Below, one piece after another: positions 1-6,561 of a stretch of DNA of 7,672 nt (positions are counted from its first letter, which is position 1; each line of letters opens with the position of its first letter). This stretch comes from a bacterium (GTDB lineage: Bacteria; Babelota; Babeliae; Babelales; Vermiphilaceae), in NCBI GenBank assembly GCA_021827875.1, contig JAKAUA010000078.1:1-7672 (forward strand), given 5' to 3'. Position numbers and translations under genes: made by a program. Under the pieces are notes generated by a model. It saw only the letters and a list, made by a program, of their open reading frames with translations, was not told where the DNA came from and did not search any database.

Positions 1-225
1 CTCGCTATTTTAGCGAATAAATCAAAGTGGCGCTCTTATCTATTTAATTTTCGGATAAGCTCTAAGAAAAAAAACTATTCATATGCTAGATAGCATAGCA
101 ACAAATGACCTTTTAATGATACTTCGCCAACGCTATATAGTAGAACAAGATCTTACTAACTTTTTTGATTCATTATAAACAAAATTAAGCTAAATCTTAT
201 TTTTATAAAATAATTTTTAACAAAA
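1..225 (+). other. Gene-poor leader of the window with a possible decayed gene end
   Basis: No convincing complete gene is visible here. A short frame at 83-178 reads MLDSIATNDLLMIL... for 31 codons. It looks protein-like and stays open upstream to a stop at 56-58, but it has no ribosome binding site. The neighbouring frame is open from position 1 to about 90. The two could be joined through the A8 run at 67-74, so this may be the 3' end of an upstream gene broken at that homopolymer. A perfect 6-bp stem with a 3-base loop (TCGCTA/TAGCGA) lies at 2-16. The rest is AT-rich spacer. The remnant reading is weak and rests only on reading-frame appearance. Confidence 0.25.
197..218 (+). terminator. 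AT-only dyad followed by a T tract, possible weak terminator
   Basis: TTATTTT at 197-203 pairs perfectly with AAAATAA at 207-213 around a 3-base loop, and TTTTT follows at 214-218. The shape is that of an intrinsic terminator, but the stem contains no G or C, so it would be weak. It lies just upstream of the leader of the first ATPase gene and could separate that unit from whatever precedes it. It could equally be ordinary AT-rich sequence. Confidence 0.2.
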
Positions 226-328
226 ATGATCATCTTAAACACTGCCCAGAGCCGCTGCACAAAAAAATTAAAAAACATAATAGAATTCGATATTAATTCA
301 TCATCAACAACTCAAACAATCGTTACAA

Positions 329-368
329 TCAGTAAAATTGCAAACAGCGATTACCGCAATACCCACAA
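329..368 (+). promoter_or_regulatory. 40-bp block identical in both leaders, candidate regulatory site
   Basis: All 40 bases are identical to 6514-6553, the longest perfect match between the two non-coding leaders. Inside it ATTGC (337-341) and GCAAT (356-360) form a 5-bp inverted repeat spaced by 14 bases. The block ends 8 bases before the TTGACA hexamer, a position suited to an activator site or UP-like element. A small reading frame (226-408) crosses it, but the differences between the two copies show no third-position bias, so I do not regard the block as coding. The regulatory role is inferred from conservation and position. Confidence 0.4.
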
Positions 369-376
369 GATCACAT

Positions 377-405
377 TTGACAAATGTTTTATGACCAAGT
401 ACAAC
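377..405 (+). promoter_or_regulatory. Sigma70-type promoter of the first cassette
   Basis: TTGACA at 377-382 is a perfect -35 hexamer. It is followed after exactly 17 bases by TACAAC at 400-405, a 4-of-6 match to the -10 consensus. In the second copy (6562-6590) both hexamers and the spacing are kept, while the spacer itself has four substitutions, which is the pattern expected of a functional promoter. Transcription would begin near 411-413 and give a 5' leader of about 50 bases that includes the palindrome AGAGCTCT (418-425), also conserved. It would drive ATPase A and probably the genes after it. Confidence 0.55.
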
Positions 406-454
406 TAATGCTCAAGCAGAGCTCTAATTTAAAACATTTTTTTATATTTCACAT

Positions 455-460
455 AAGAGG
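455..460 (+). promoter_or_regulatory. Ribosome binding site that sets the ATPase A start
   Basis: AAGAGG lies 4 bases before the ATG at 465, and the same motif precedes the ATG at 6650 in copy B. An in-frame upstream ATG at 384 would add 27 residues. It is not conserved in copy B, where the same frame also has a stop at 6617-6619. The 384 start further lies inside the promoter spacer. The start at 465 is therefore preferred, and it places a hydrophobic signal segment at the very N terminus. Confidence 0.75.
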
Positions 461-464
461 ATTT

Positions 465-1550
465 ATGTATTTTTTATACATCATGTTACTGTTATCATTC
501 ACACTAAATTCCATTGCTGCAACCACACAAATGCATATTCCTAATCTTCCCCATAATGATCCACAAAGCAGTTTATCTACACATGATATAGCATGGCTAC
601 AAGAGATTATCGGCTCAGAAAATGATGTAAACAATGCGGCAAATAGTGGTACAGAACAAAAAGAGATTGAAGATACTAAATCAGAAGAGATTGATGACGA
701 ACTGATAAATATTATTTTTGAAGCCAATCCTGATCTTAATAAGATCATAGAAAGATTTAAAGTTGCCAAACAGCGCAATGATAACGCATTTAAACTTGCC
801 GCTATCTTATTCGTTGGAGAACCGGGAACGGGTAAAACTTTTGCTGCACGAGCAGTTGCAAAAAAACTTGATGCTGACTTTGAATTTATTGCAACGCCCA
901 ATGCGGGAACACCTTTTCAAAATTCAGCATCAAACAACTTAGAGCGCCAAATCAAATGCGCACAACAAAGATCAAAAAAAGAACATCTTGTTATTTTGCT
1001 CGATGAAATAAATGGGCTTATCAATGCCGAAAAACAAGAGCATCGTGCTGACTCTGACCCTGGCTTGGCATTAAATATAATCATGGATAATGACATAAAA
1101 AAGAAATGTATCTTCATCGGCACTGCAAATGATATTACAAAATTGCCAAAATCATTACGAAATCGCTTTGATCAACTTACCGTTCAATTTAACAAATTTG
1201 ATACCGCAACTAAAAAGAAATTATTTGCCTTTTTTGGCAAAGACGACTTATCAGAAGAAATGACTGCCTATGCTGCCAAAAAAACTCCTGACTATATGTC
1301 TATCAGAAATTTTCAAAATGTAACAACATGGGCACGCTTTAATGCCATTAAACGGGAGTCAGACACCGTATCTCAGCAGGACATGGACGCCGGTATTGCT
1401 GATGAAAAAAAATCTATGAATCATGAACAAAATAAATCTTGGATGACATCATGGGTGCCATCGTGGGAGACAACCAAAAGCGTTACTTATACTACATTTG
1501 AGATAGCACGATTTGCTGTCAGCGCCGCCCCAAGCTTGGAATGGATATAA
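465..1550 (+). CDS. Exported or membrane-anchored AAA+ ATPase A, C-terminal tail frameshifted
   Basis: This is an ATP-dependent remodelling enzyme of the AAA+ superfamily, 361 aa as read. Residues 1-19 are a hydrophobic segment ending SIAA, signal-peptide-like but without N-terminal positive charges, so it could also be an anchor. An acidic linker follows at about 60-85. The ATPase core has Walker A GEPGTGKT (118-125), Walker B LVILLDE (175-181, with D180 and E181), sensor-1 Asn222 in GTAND, and SLRNRFD carrying the likely arginine finger (R232 or R234). All catalytic positions are present. The C terminus is Trp-rich (SWMTSWVPSW). Just after it, near 1527, the frame shifts and the protein ends with six aberrant residues; the natural tail continues in another frame to 1644, giving about 392 aa if restored. 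The substrate is unknown. A P-loop enzyme behind a signal sequence is odd, because the periplasm lacks ATP. It is closely related to the partial gene at 6650. Confidence 0.85.
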   Translation: MYFLYIMLLLSFTLNSIAATTQMHIPNLPHNDPQSSLSTHDIAWLQEIIGSENDVNNAANSGTEQKEIEDTKSEEIDDELINIIFEANPDLNKIIERFKVAKQRNDNAFKLAAILFVGEPGTGKTFAARAVAKKLDADFEFIATPNAGTPFQNSASNNLERQIKCAQQRSKKEHLVILLDEINGLINAEKQEHRADSDPGLALNIIMDNDIKKKCIFIGTANDITKLPKSLRNRFDQLTVQFNKFDTATKKKLFAFFGKDDLSEEMTAYAAKKTPDYMSIRNFQNVTTWARFNAIKRESDTVSQQDMDAGIADEKKSMNHEQNKSWMTSWVPSWETTKSVTYTTFEIARFAVSAAPSLEWI

Positions 1551-1644
1551 AGCAAATCAAATCGAACAAGATAGATTAGATTTTGCTAAACAACAAGTAG
1601 AACACCAATACTCTACAGGATCACAAGAAACCCGAGTAGCATAA
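1528..1644 (+). pseudogene. Out-of-frame C-terminal tail of ATPase A
   Basis: In the frame one base later than ATPase A, the sequence reads on as QAWNGYKANQIEQDRL... and stops at 1642-1644. The composition is protein-like, with a charged Gln-rich helix. The stop overlaps the AAGGAG ribosome binding site (1643-1648) of the next gene, as expected of a true gene end in a coupled operon. The upstream limit of the shift is set by a stop in this frame at 1504-1506. Removing one C from the CCCC run at 1528-1531 restores a continuous protein of about 392 aa. This could be a real mutation or an assembly error. No programmed frameshift signal is apparent. Confidence 0.65.
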
Positions 1645-1654
1645 GGAGCAAGAC

Positions 1655-2209
1655 ATGAAACAATGCGTATATTTTTTACTATTATTTTTTTCCGTTACGC
1701 CGAAGATAACTGCTACGCCACTGGCAAAACCAACTAACCACCATAATCTTTCAATGGAATGGCTTTACAAAGTGGCGTCATATTCTTCATACTCTCTTGA
1801 TATTCCGGAAGTTAGAAACAACCTAGATTATTATATCAATATGACTAAAGAACAACTCAGGACTTTAGAAGAATTGTATGTTTTCAAAGATAAACTACAA
1901 TTTAACCACACCGCAAAACCATTAAAAAAATTTCTCGCTATAGCCTGTTGTGCAACACTGGTATTTATTTTTTTTTGCAAAGCAGGCCGTTATCACCCTT
2001 CAGATATGGAAGCGGAGATGTTGGTTGCATGTGCCGGTATCTCAAGTGCACCCATAGTTTTTTTGAGTATCGCAGGCCTATCAAATTATCATTCCGTTAT
2101 TGACCTCAAATCACGACTCAAAGATCGACTTATTATCACAAGAAGCATTCTTGCTCGCCTACAAGACATTGAAACAAAAATGCAACAAGAGGCCAACAAT
2201 GAACATTAA
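1655..2209 (+). CDS. Small membrane protein with signal peptide and two helices (paralog 1)
   Basis: I do not recognise a named family for this 184-aa protein. It starts at an ATG 6 bases after a good AAGGAG (1643-1648). Residues 1-20 form a signal peptide. A soluble helical region (about 30-85) carries the pattern EWL...YS...D.PE...N...YY...E.L..L. Two hydrophobic helices follow (about 93-110 and 122-142), then a charged, probably coiled-coil C terminus (150-180). The next protein repeats this plan and pattern, so the two are divergent paralogs. The gene overlaps the next by 11 bases and follows ATPase A closely, indicating co-transcription. It may work as a membrane partner or scaffold for the ATPase or the large downstream protein; that role is inferred from context alone. 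Confidence 0.8.
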   Translation: MKQCVYFLLLFFSVTPKITATPLAKPTNHHNLSMEWLYKVASYSSYSLDIPEVRNNLDYYINMTKEQLRTLEELYVFKDKLQFNHTAKPLKKFLAIACCATLVFIFFCKAGRYHPSDMEAEMLVACAGISSAPIVFLSIAGLSNYHSVIDLKSRLKDRLIITRSILARLQDIETKMQQEANNEH

Positions 2210-2771
2210 AATGATAATCTTAAGCATAATCTTAAGTTTGGGCGCCAGCCTACATATGGACTCGAATGCTAAGCATATTTCACCATATATAGAACCCCAA
2301 AGAATGACGTATGAATGGCTTACTTGGTGCCTGCAATATTCCCCTGAAGGAATTGACCATCCTGAATTGGTATATAATCGCATGTACTATACCCATCTTG
2401 TGCAAGAACATCTTTATCGCTTAGTCATTAAACTACCGATCTGCAACGAACTGAGTAATTATAAGTTTAATAAGGGATTTTTGGAGATTGAATCAAGCAT
2501 ACTCACGGCCTTAATAGCTTATTCTGCTTGCAGCATTGGTAATGTATACGAAGCAAATGAAAGTAGATGCGCCAAATATTGTTATATTTTCTCTGCAATC
2601 TCGGGACTACTTTCTACAGGTTTTCTTGCCAATGGGATACATAATATCAACAAAAGCTACACCTATGAAGACGATATTAAGGCAAAAATTGATCGCGATT
2701 TACATTTATTACAAATACTTGGCGTGCAATTAACACAAGACACTAAAGGCCGGTTTTTTACCGGCCTTTAA
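2199..2771 (+). CDS. Small membrane protein with signal peptide and two helices (paralog 2)
   Basis: This 190-aa protein is not recognised as a named family. The start at 2199 is chosen over in-frame 2100 because AAGAGG (2187-2192) sits 6 bases upstream, the coding overlap with the previous gene falls to 11 bases, and a clean hydrophobic signal segment then opens the protein (residues 4-18). It shares EWL (39-41), YS, D-x-PE (53-56), N60, YY (63-64) and a following E.L..L with paralog 1 in register. It also has two hydrophobic helices (about 100-116 and 127-147) and a charged C terminus. The last codons lie inside a perfect hairpin, so its extreme C terminus may have been acquired by read-in. 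The pair could form a hetero-oligomer in the membrane, which is inference. Confidence 0.8.
   Translation: MNIKMIILSIILSLGASLHMDSNAKHISPYIEPQRMTYEWLTWCLQYSPEGIDHPELVYNRMYYTHLVQEHLYRLVIKLPICNELSNYKFNKGFLEIESSILTALIAYSACSIGNVYEANESRCAKYCYIFSAISGLLSTGFLANGIHNINKSYTYEDDIKAKIDRDLHLLQILGVQLTQDTKGRFFTGL
2744..2770 (+). terminator. Strong hairpin spanning the stop codon of paralog 2
   Basis: TAAAGGCCGG (2744-2753) pairs perfectly with CCGGCCTTTA (2761-2770) around a 7-base T-rich loop, giving a 10-bp stem with a GC-rich core. The stop codon TAA (2769-2771) lies in the descending arm. No T tract follows on either strand, so it is not a classical intrinsic terminator. It may stabilise the mRNA 3' end, attenuate transcription into the toxin-like gene, or lower its translation. 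The distance from the hairpin to the next start codon is only 22 bases. Confidence 0.5.
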
Positions 2772-2792
2772 CTATGAAAAGATAATTCATCT

Positions 2793-5453
2793 ATGAAACG
2801 ACCTTTTTTAAAAAAACTTCTTCTCAGCCTTAGCCTCTGTTTATCTCTCCTCTGCTATCCTTATGCGGATATGGCAATCTCAATAATGAGCGCTCTTGAG
2901 GTACATGCAGATAAAATCATGATGACCTTATCAGTCATCGCGTGTCGGTTTCTAACAGACAATAAACCGCTTGACTGCCTTGATATCTATAATTGCCTAC
3001 AAGCATCAAAAGCCTCAAGCGTCACTCAACCACATGATTCAAATATTACGATTAGCTATACCCCACAATCTCTGAACAACAAAGTCTCTTTGGATCAAAC
3101 AACCAATACCCTTACCGCGTCGATAGAACAACAATATGTCATGGATGTATCACAAACGGCACAAGAGACAAAAGCTACTCCGGCAAAAACATCGTCTGAT
3201 AGAGTACGCCCTACAACACGCAGCACATTAAGGCCAATGATATACACGGAAGTAGATAGCACTTCTCAACTGCGATCACTTAATCTAGACAAAGACAAAG
3301 CAGGCACCATTGAATTAACCGGCGCAACGCAAAATTATGCATCGCACCATGCACAAGAAACACATAAGACAAAATATACCAAATCAACCGATTCATGCAG
3401 CAAACCACATCAACAGATTTTGCAAGACGCACACAAAAATAGTGTTGCTCTTGACCAAGCAGTGCATCACCAGGGCGGCCGCATGTCAGAGTTGCAGCGC
3501 AACACTCTAGCACTAGCCACAATCAGAAACAATCCACAGTTATCGGCACAACTTGATGAGCAATACAATGCTTTTGTGAATGCTTTAGAGCTATGCGCAT
3601 ATCAAAACAACAAGGCTCTGGTTCTAGAAAATCTAAACTATCTTTCAAATCCTGAAAATTTTAATGTTTTAAAGAGAGTCCCTTACCTGGCAGAACGATT
3701 TGAAGAATCACTCGGCATGGTTCATCACTTATGCTTGAATGAAGATGGCTCATTGAGGGCTGGCGGCATTGTAGGCCATCCGTTAGAGATAGCGCGTGCG
3801 ATTGCTACATTCCACATGCCATTCAACGGACCCGCAAGTGTGTACACCCATGTAGTAAATGAAATGGTCAAAGCACAGATTACGGGAGCTCGCTTATTAG
3901 AAGACGAACTTACACGATATTATGTTCAACCATATGTTTTCCAATTCATAGATCTTTTTGAAAGAAAAGAAACCTATGCTTCAATAACAGAAAAATTTTT
4001 ATCTCATCCGTTTAATAAAGATATGTTCACACTCATGCACGCCTGTAAGGCAGAAAAATGGGATGTGGCAAAAGCAATCGCCGATCGTTATCAAGCGGAA
4101 TTTGCGACAATGCGTGCTAACGATCTATGGGATAACGCCATACAAAGCAATGTAAATGCATCACAAACTTTATTTTATCAACTTGCCTATGAAAATGGGG
4201 TCTTTAAAAAATATCAACATCACCCGCTGTATCACCACCTTTTGCAACGCCCATATCCGCACTTACGAGCTGATGAAGCAGTTAATAAGAAATTAGAAGA
4301 AGAACATGTCATCAAAGATATAATCTTACAACAAGTAAACGTAACACGTGCCCCGCCACTCGTGGATAAAATTGCTTATCATTTATCTTCCATATTTTAT
4401 GATCCTGTCGCAGTAAATAAGGCACTCTCTGGCCTATCAAAAGATCATTCTGATTCAGCGGTACGTGATGCTTACAATGTGTTTTTCAACGAACAAGGTA
4501 TTTATCGTCGGTTGAATTATAATCCGAAAAGGTTAGAGGGGGTCACTCTTCCTGAATGCATAAACAACACATCACACGTCAAAACACGTATTGCTTTAAA
4601 TACGCTGCTCAAAATCAAGCTTCCCGATGTAAATTCAGCACGTCATTTTAAAACAGCGCTCAACTATATTCAACAAGCATGCATCGATGAATCTCTAAAA
4701 GATGAATATACCGCGCTGGCTCAAGCAATATGCGATGCCATGATTATGCAAGAATCAGATAAAACAATTTTGCAACTGGGCGACTTTATCGAACTTGGGC
4801 AAACAGAAATCCAACGCTTGGAGCGCCCCTCCCTCATGCGCGACGCAGTCATGCTGTGTGAAAAAATTAATCAACCGGACATCAGCGAAGAAATGCGCGA
4901 AGATTATAGAAAAAAACTCTGCATGGTTGAAATAACGCGCAAAAAATTGCTCACCCTCCATAAAGATAAGCAAAGTTTATTAAGTATATTTTATAATGAA
5001 AAAATAAGACCATTCTTAGAAATAGTAGGGGCTTATGAACTGGGCATTACCTATGCGCAATTTATATATAATGAAATTGCAACACCGACCATACCAACCG
5101 TTCTGATGAAAGATGCGGGACAAAATGGAAATCAAGGTGATTACACAATAGAAGAGCTTGAAGAGCCGCCACAACCGCCACAAAATCCAAAAGATCCTGA
5201 TCCAGCTAAAGAACTAGCTCGGGGTATCGCCTTGAAAAAGATATTTGATGACATTAAAAAAAAATTAAAATCAATGCGTCCTAGCAAGATGCTCAAGCAG
5301 TATCAAAAGAAAGGCACGTTTGATACTGCTAAAAAAGATTTTGATTCATTGGCATTGAAAAATGTAAAAGATATTAGTGACCATAAGGGGACAAAGTATA
5401 TGGGAGAAATGCCCAATGGTCGGTCAAAATGTAGTAGTCCGTTCTCACTCTAG
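2793..5453 (+). CDS. Large exported polymorphic-toxin-like protein, C-terminal tip frameshifted
   Basis: This 886-aa protein opens with a basic Sec signal peptide (MKRPFLKK, then a Leu/Ser core, to about residue 26). A Ser/Thr/Gln-rich low-complexity region covers about 60-220, and a long, mostly helical body of no recognised family covers about 225-775. A Pro-rich linker follows (about 790-805, EEPPQPPQNPKDPDP). The short basic C-terminal domain contains KDFDSL, VKDISDHKGTKYMGEMPNG, and then a break. In the restored frame it continues VVVRSHSSG, PTLEFQK and KVRY. This resembles the '(I/V)VR.xSS..PT.E.Q...(I/V)RY' ending I associate with Rhs/polymorphic toxins; no family name is claimed. The 4-bp duplication at 5418-5425 shifts the frame at residue 876, ending in CSSPFSL; without it the protein would be 914 aa. 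The start codon lacks a clear Shine-Dalgarno site. Two immunity-like genes follow. As read, the protein is probably inactive at its tip. Confidence 0.65.
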   Translation: MKRPFLKKLLLSLSLCLSLLCYPYADMAISIMSALEVHADKIMMTLSVIACRFLTDNKPLDCLDIYNCLQASKASSVTQPHDSNITISYTPQSLNNKVSLDQTTNTLTASIEQQYVMDVSQTAQETKATPAKTSSDRVRPTTRSTLRPMIYTEVDSTSQLRSLNLDKDKAGTIELTGATQNYASHHAQETHKTKYTKSTDSCSKPHQQILQDAHKNSVALDQAVHHQGGRMSELQRNTLALATIRNNPQLSAQLDEQYNAFVNALELCAYQNNKALVLENLNYLSNPENFNVLKRVPYLAERFEESLGMVHHLCLNEDGSLRAGGIVGHPLEIARAIATFHMPFNGPASVYTHVVNEMVKAQITGARLLEDELTRYYVQPYVFQFIDLFERKETYASITEKFLSHPFNKDMFTLMHACKAEKWDVAKAIADRYQAEFATMRANDLWDNAIQSNVNASQTLFYQLAYENGVFKKYQHHPLYHHLLQRPYPHLRADEAVNKKLEEEHVIKDIILQQVNVTRAPPLVDKIAYHLSSIFYDPVAVNKALSGLSKDHSDSAVRDAYNVFFNEQGIYRRLNYNPKRLEGVTLPECINNTSHVKTRIALNTLLKIKLPDVNSARHFKTALNYIQQACIDESLKDEYTALAQAICDAMIMQESDKTILQLGDFIELGQTEIQRLERPSLMRDAVMLCEKINQPDISEEMREDYRKKLCMVEITRKKLLTLHKDKQSLLSIFYNEKIRPFLEIVGAYELGITYAQFIYNEIATPTIPTVLMKDAGQNGNQGDYTIEELEEPPQPPQNPKDPDPAKELARGIALKKIFDDIKKKLKSMRPSKMLKQYQKKGTFDTAKKDFDSLALKNVKDISDHKGTKYMGEMPNGRSKCSSPFSL

Positions 5454-5541
5454 TGGTAAAGAAAATTGGCCTACCCTAGAATTCCAAAAAATTCCAAACG
5501 GCGACGGAACAGTCACCAAAGTTAGATATAGCGAATTATAA
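5416..5541 (+). pseudogene. Out-of-frame C-terminal end of the toxin-like protein
   Basis: In the frame shifted by one base, the sequence reads GQNVVVRSHSSG, then PTLEFQK and KVRYSEL, and stops at 5539-5541, 16 bases before the next gene and just before its AAAGGA. The content matches the expected continuation of the toxin C terminus. An ATG at 5416 opens this frame, and GGGAG at 5402-5406 lies 9 bases before it, so a separate 41-aa peptide is conceivable. A remnant of the toxin domain is more likely. Confidence 0.7.
5418..5425 (+). repeat. 4-bp tandem duplication GGTC GGTC causing the toxin frameshift
   Basis: Removing either GGTC copy joins MPNG directly to QNVVVR and gives an uninterrupted frame to 5541. 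A 4-bp tandem duplication is typical of replication slippage. It is not a homopolymer miscount, so it is more likely a real mutation than a sequencing error. With only two units it is not a classical phase-variation tract, though reversal by slippage is possible. Confidence 0.65.
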
Positions 5542-5557
5542 AACAGAAAGGATTAAA

Positions 5558-5956
5558 GTGATAGAAGAATGGATTCGTTGGAAGCCGCTAGATTTAATAC
5601 TTTCTTCCATAGATTACTGCATTTATTCCTCTGATTATAATAATGGGAATTTATCGGTCATAATAGCAGGAAAAAATAATCTACAGGCACTACAAGTAAC
5701 TTTTGAGCAATCCGTTATTACATACCGTGTTTTTGATGAATGGTATCGCATGAGACTCACCGATTATTTATATGAACAAAATGTGCGACTTAAAGACAAG
5801 AGTTGGACATTTTATACCATAAACAACTCTTTATATTTAAAATCATTAGCACAGTCACAAGAATCATGGCGCCATTACGGATTTTATACAGAAGAAAGAA
5901 TGATGGACGTAATCGCTTCAAAAGAGCCTTTCGTGCAAGAAATAGATCTAGACTGA
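5558..5956 (+). CDS. Candidate immunity protein 1
   Basis: This 132-aa protein starts at GTG, with AAAGGA (5547-5552) 5 bases upstream. It has no signal peptide or membrane segment, unlike the preceding genes, so it should stay in the cytoplasm as an immunity protein would. It begins MIEEWIRWKPL and ends with a GFYTEERMMDVIASKEP-type segment. Both ends have counterparts in the next gene (IKWEPL and SFITANMVIDVAAFDDP), so the two are paralogs. Its place directly after the toxin tip, 16 bases beyond the restored stop, is the standard position for an immunity gene. I do not recognise a named family. The immunity role comes from position, size and duplication. Confidence 0.65.
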   Translation: MIEEWIRWKPLDLILSSIDYCIYSSDYNNGNLSVIIAGKNNLQALQVTFEQSVITYRVFDEWYRMRLTDYLYEQNVRLKDKSWTFYTINNSLYLKSLAQSQESWRHYGFYTEERMMDVIASKEPFVQEIDLD

Positions 5957-5973
5957 TATTGGAGTAATAAAAA

Positions 5974-6396
5974 ATGACTGACCAATTAATAAAATGGGAA
6001 CCTCTCTCAAATGAAAAAGCAAGTAACTATGTTTTAACAGCAATCAAAGAACGCTCTTGGCAAGAGGTAGATCTTCGCATAACATTGTCACATATCAATA
6101 ATGACGCAAAAAAAATTGATATTTATTTCAAATATGGATGCTTCGCGAATAGAATGATGCCAAGATCGCAAGATAATGAAACGATCTCCTCGCTTAAACA
6201 AGAATTAGGTAATTCTTTTGATGATGAACATATTTTTTTTAAAAGAGCTGATTCACCCCTTTTGCAATGGATGAGTCACCAATTCTATGATGCTGGTACC
6301 GGTAAAATTATCCATTTTTCATTCATCACTGCTAATATGGTAATCGATGTGGCCGCATTCGATGATCCGGAAGTCACTCTCATTAATGAACCTTAA
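5974..6396 (+). CDS. Candidate immunity protein 2, paralog of the preceding gene
   Basis: This 140-aa protein has an ATG preceded by GGAG (5961-5964) with a 9-base gap, and it lies 17 bases after the previous stop. It has no signal peptide. It shares with the upstream protein an N-terminal (I)-R/K-W-x-PL, a central L-x-(V/I)-x-(I/L) strand followed by NN, an F...(N)S..L(K/Q) segment near residues 88-95, and a C-terminal H-x-x-F-x-T...(I/M)DV...(E/D)P motif. Identity is low, so the pair is old or fast-diverging, as is common in immunity gene arrays. It may neutralise a different toxin tip lost from this locus, or the same one. This assignment is inferred, not recognised. Confidence 0.65.
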   Translation: MTDQLIKWEPLSNEKASNYVLTAIKERSWQEVDLRITLSHINNDAKKIDIYFKYGCFANRMMPRSQDNETISSLKQELGNSFDDEHIFFKRADSPLLQWMSHQFYDAGTGKIIHFSFITANMVIDVAAFDDPEVTLINEP

Positions 6397-6513
6397 AAAT
6401 ATTTTTCCAGAAAAAAATACCATTTAAACATTTCAAAAACCACCACAAAATTGAAAAAACCATAATAGAATCCAACACTAATTCATCATCAATACCTCAA
6501 ACAATCGTTACAG

Positions 6514-6553
6514 TCAGTAAAATTGCAAACAGCGATTACCGCAATACCCACAA
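6514..6553 (+). promoter_or_regulatory. Second copy of the 40-bp identical upstream block
   Basis: This block is identical base for base to 329-368, including the ATTGC...GCAAT inverted repeat (6522-6526 and 6541-6545). It lies 8 bases before the second TTGACA. Perfect conservation here, amid scattered changes on both sides, suggests a shared regulator of the two cassettes or recent exchange between them. Confidence 0.4.
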
Positions 6554-6561
6554 AATCACAT

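Larger units (their letters stand above)
258..638 (+). repeat. Direct repeat, copy A: leader, promoter and 5' coding end of ATPase A
   Basis: This stretch recurs at 6443-6823 with a constant offset of 6185 bases and no net gaps in the part I aligned (276-638). In the non-coding part, 276-464, I counted about 18 mismatches in 189 positions by eye, roughly 90% identity. The repeat runs through the start codon, the signal peptide and about 58 codons, up to the shared GATGTAAACAATGCG. Beyond that the two genes diverge strongly. It contains the promoter-like hexamers and the ribosome binding site. No terminal inverted repeats or transposase are seen, so this looks like a duplicated or recombining gene-start module and not an insertion sequence. 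Confidence 0.93.

Noticed and set aside
226..408. 60-codon reading frame in the leader, whose frame is also open in copy B and ends at the same stop
   Set aside because: Its ATG is not conserved in copy B, there is no ribosome binding site, and the differences between copies fall mostly at codon positions 1 and 2 with no third-position bias. It also covers the promoter.
384..464. Upstream extension of ATPase A from an ATG at 384
   Set aside because: The ATG is absent in copy B, where the same frame has a stop at 6617-6619. The 384 codon also lies in the promoter spacer.
449..901. Long reading frame on the minus strand over ATPase A, resembling the one at 6712-7125
   Set aside because: Both are antisense shadows of the AAA+ gene. 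The shared VLPVPGSP-like segment is simply the complement of the Walker A region.
2100..2198. Longer start for the second small membrane protein
   Set aside because: It has no ribosome binding site, would overlap the previous gene by 110 bases and would bury the signal peptide. The 2199 start has AAGAGG at the right distance.
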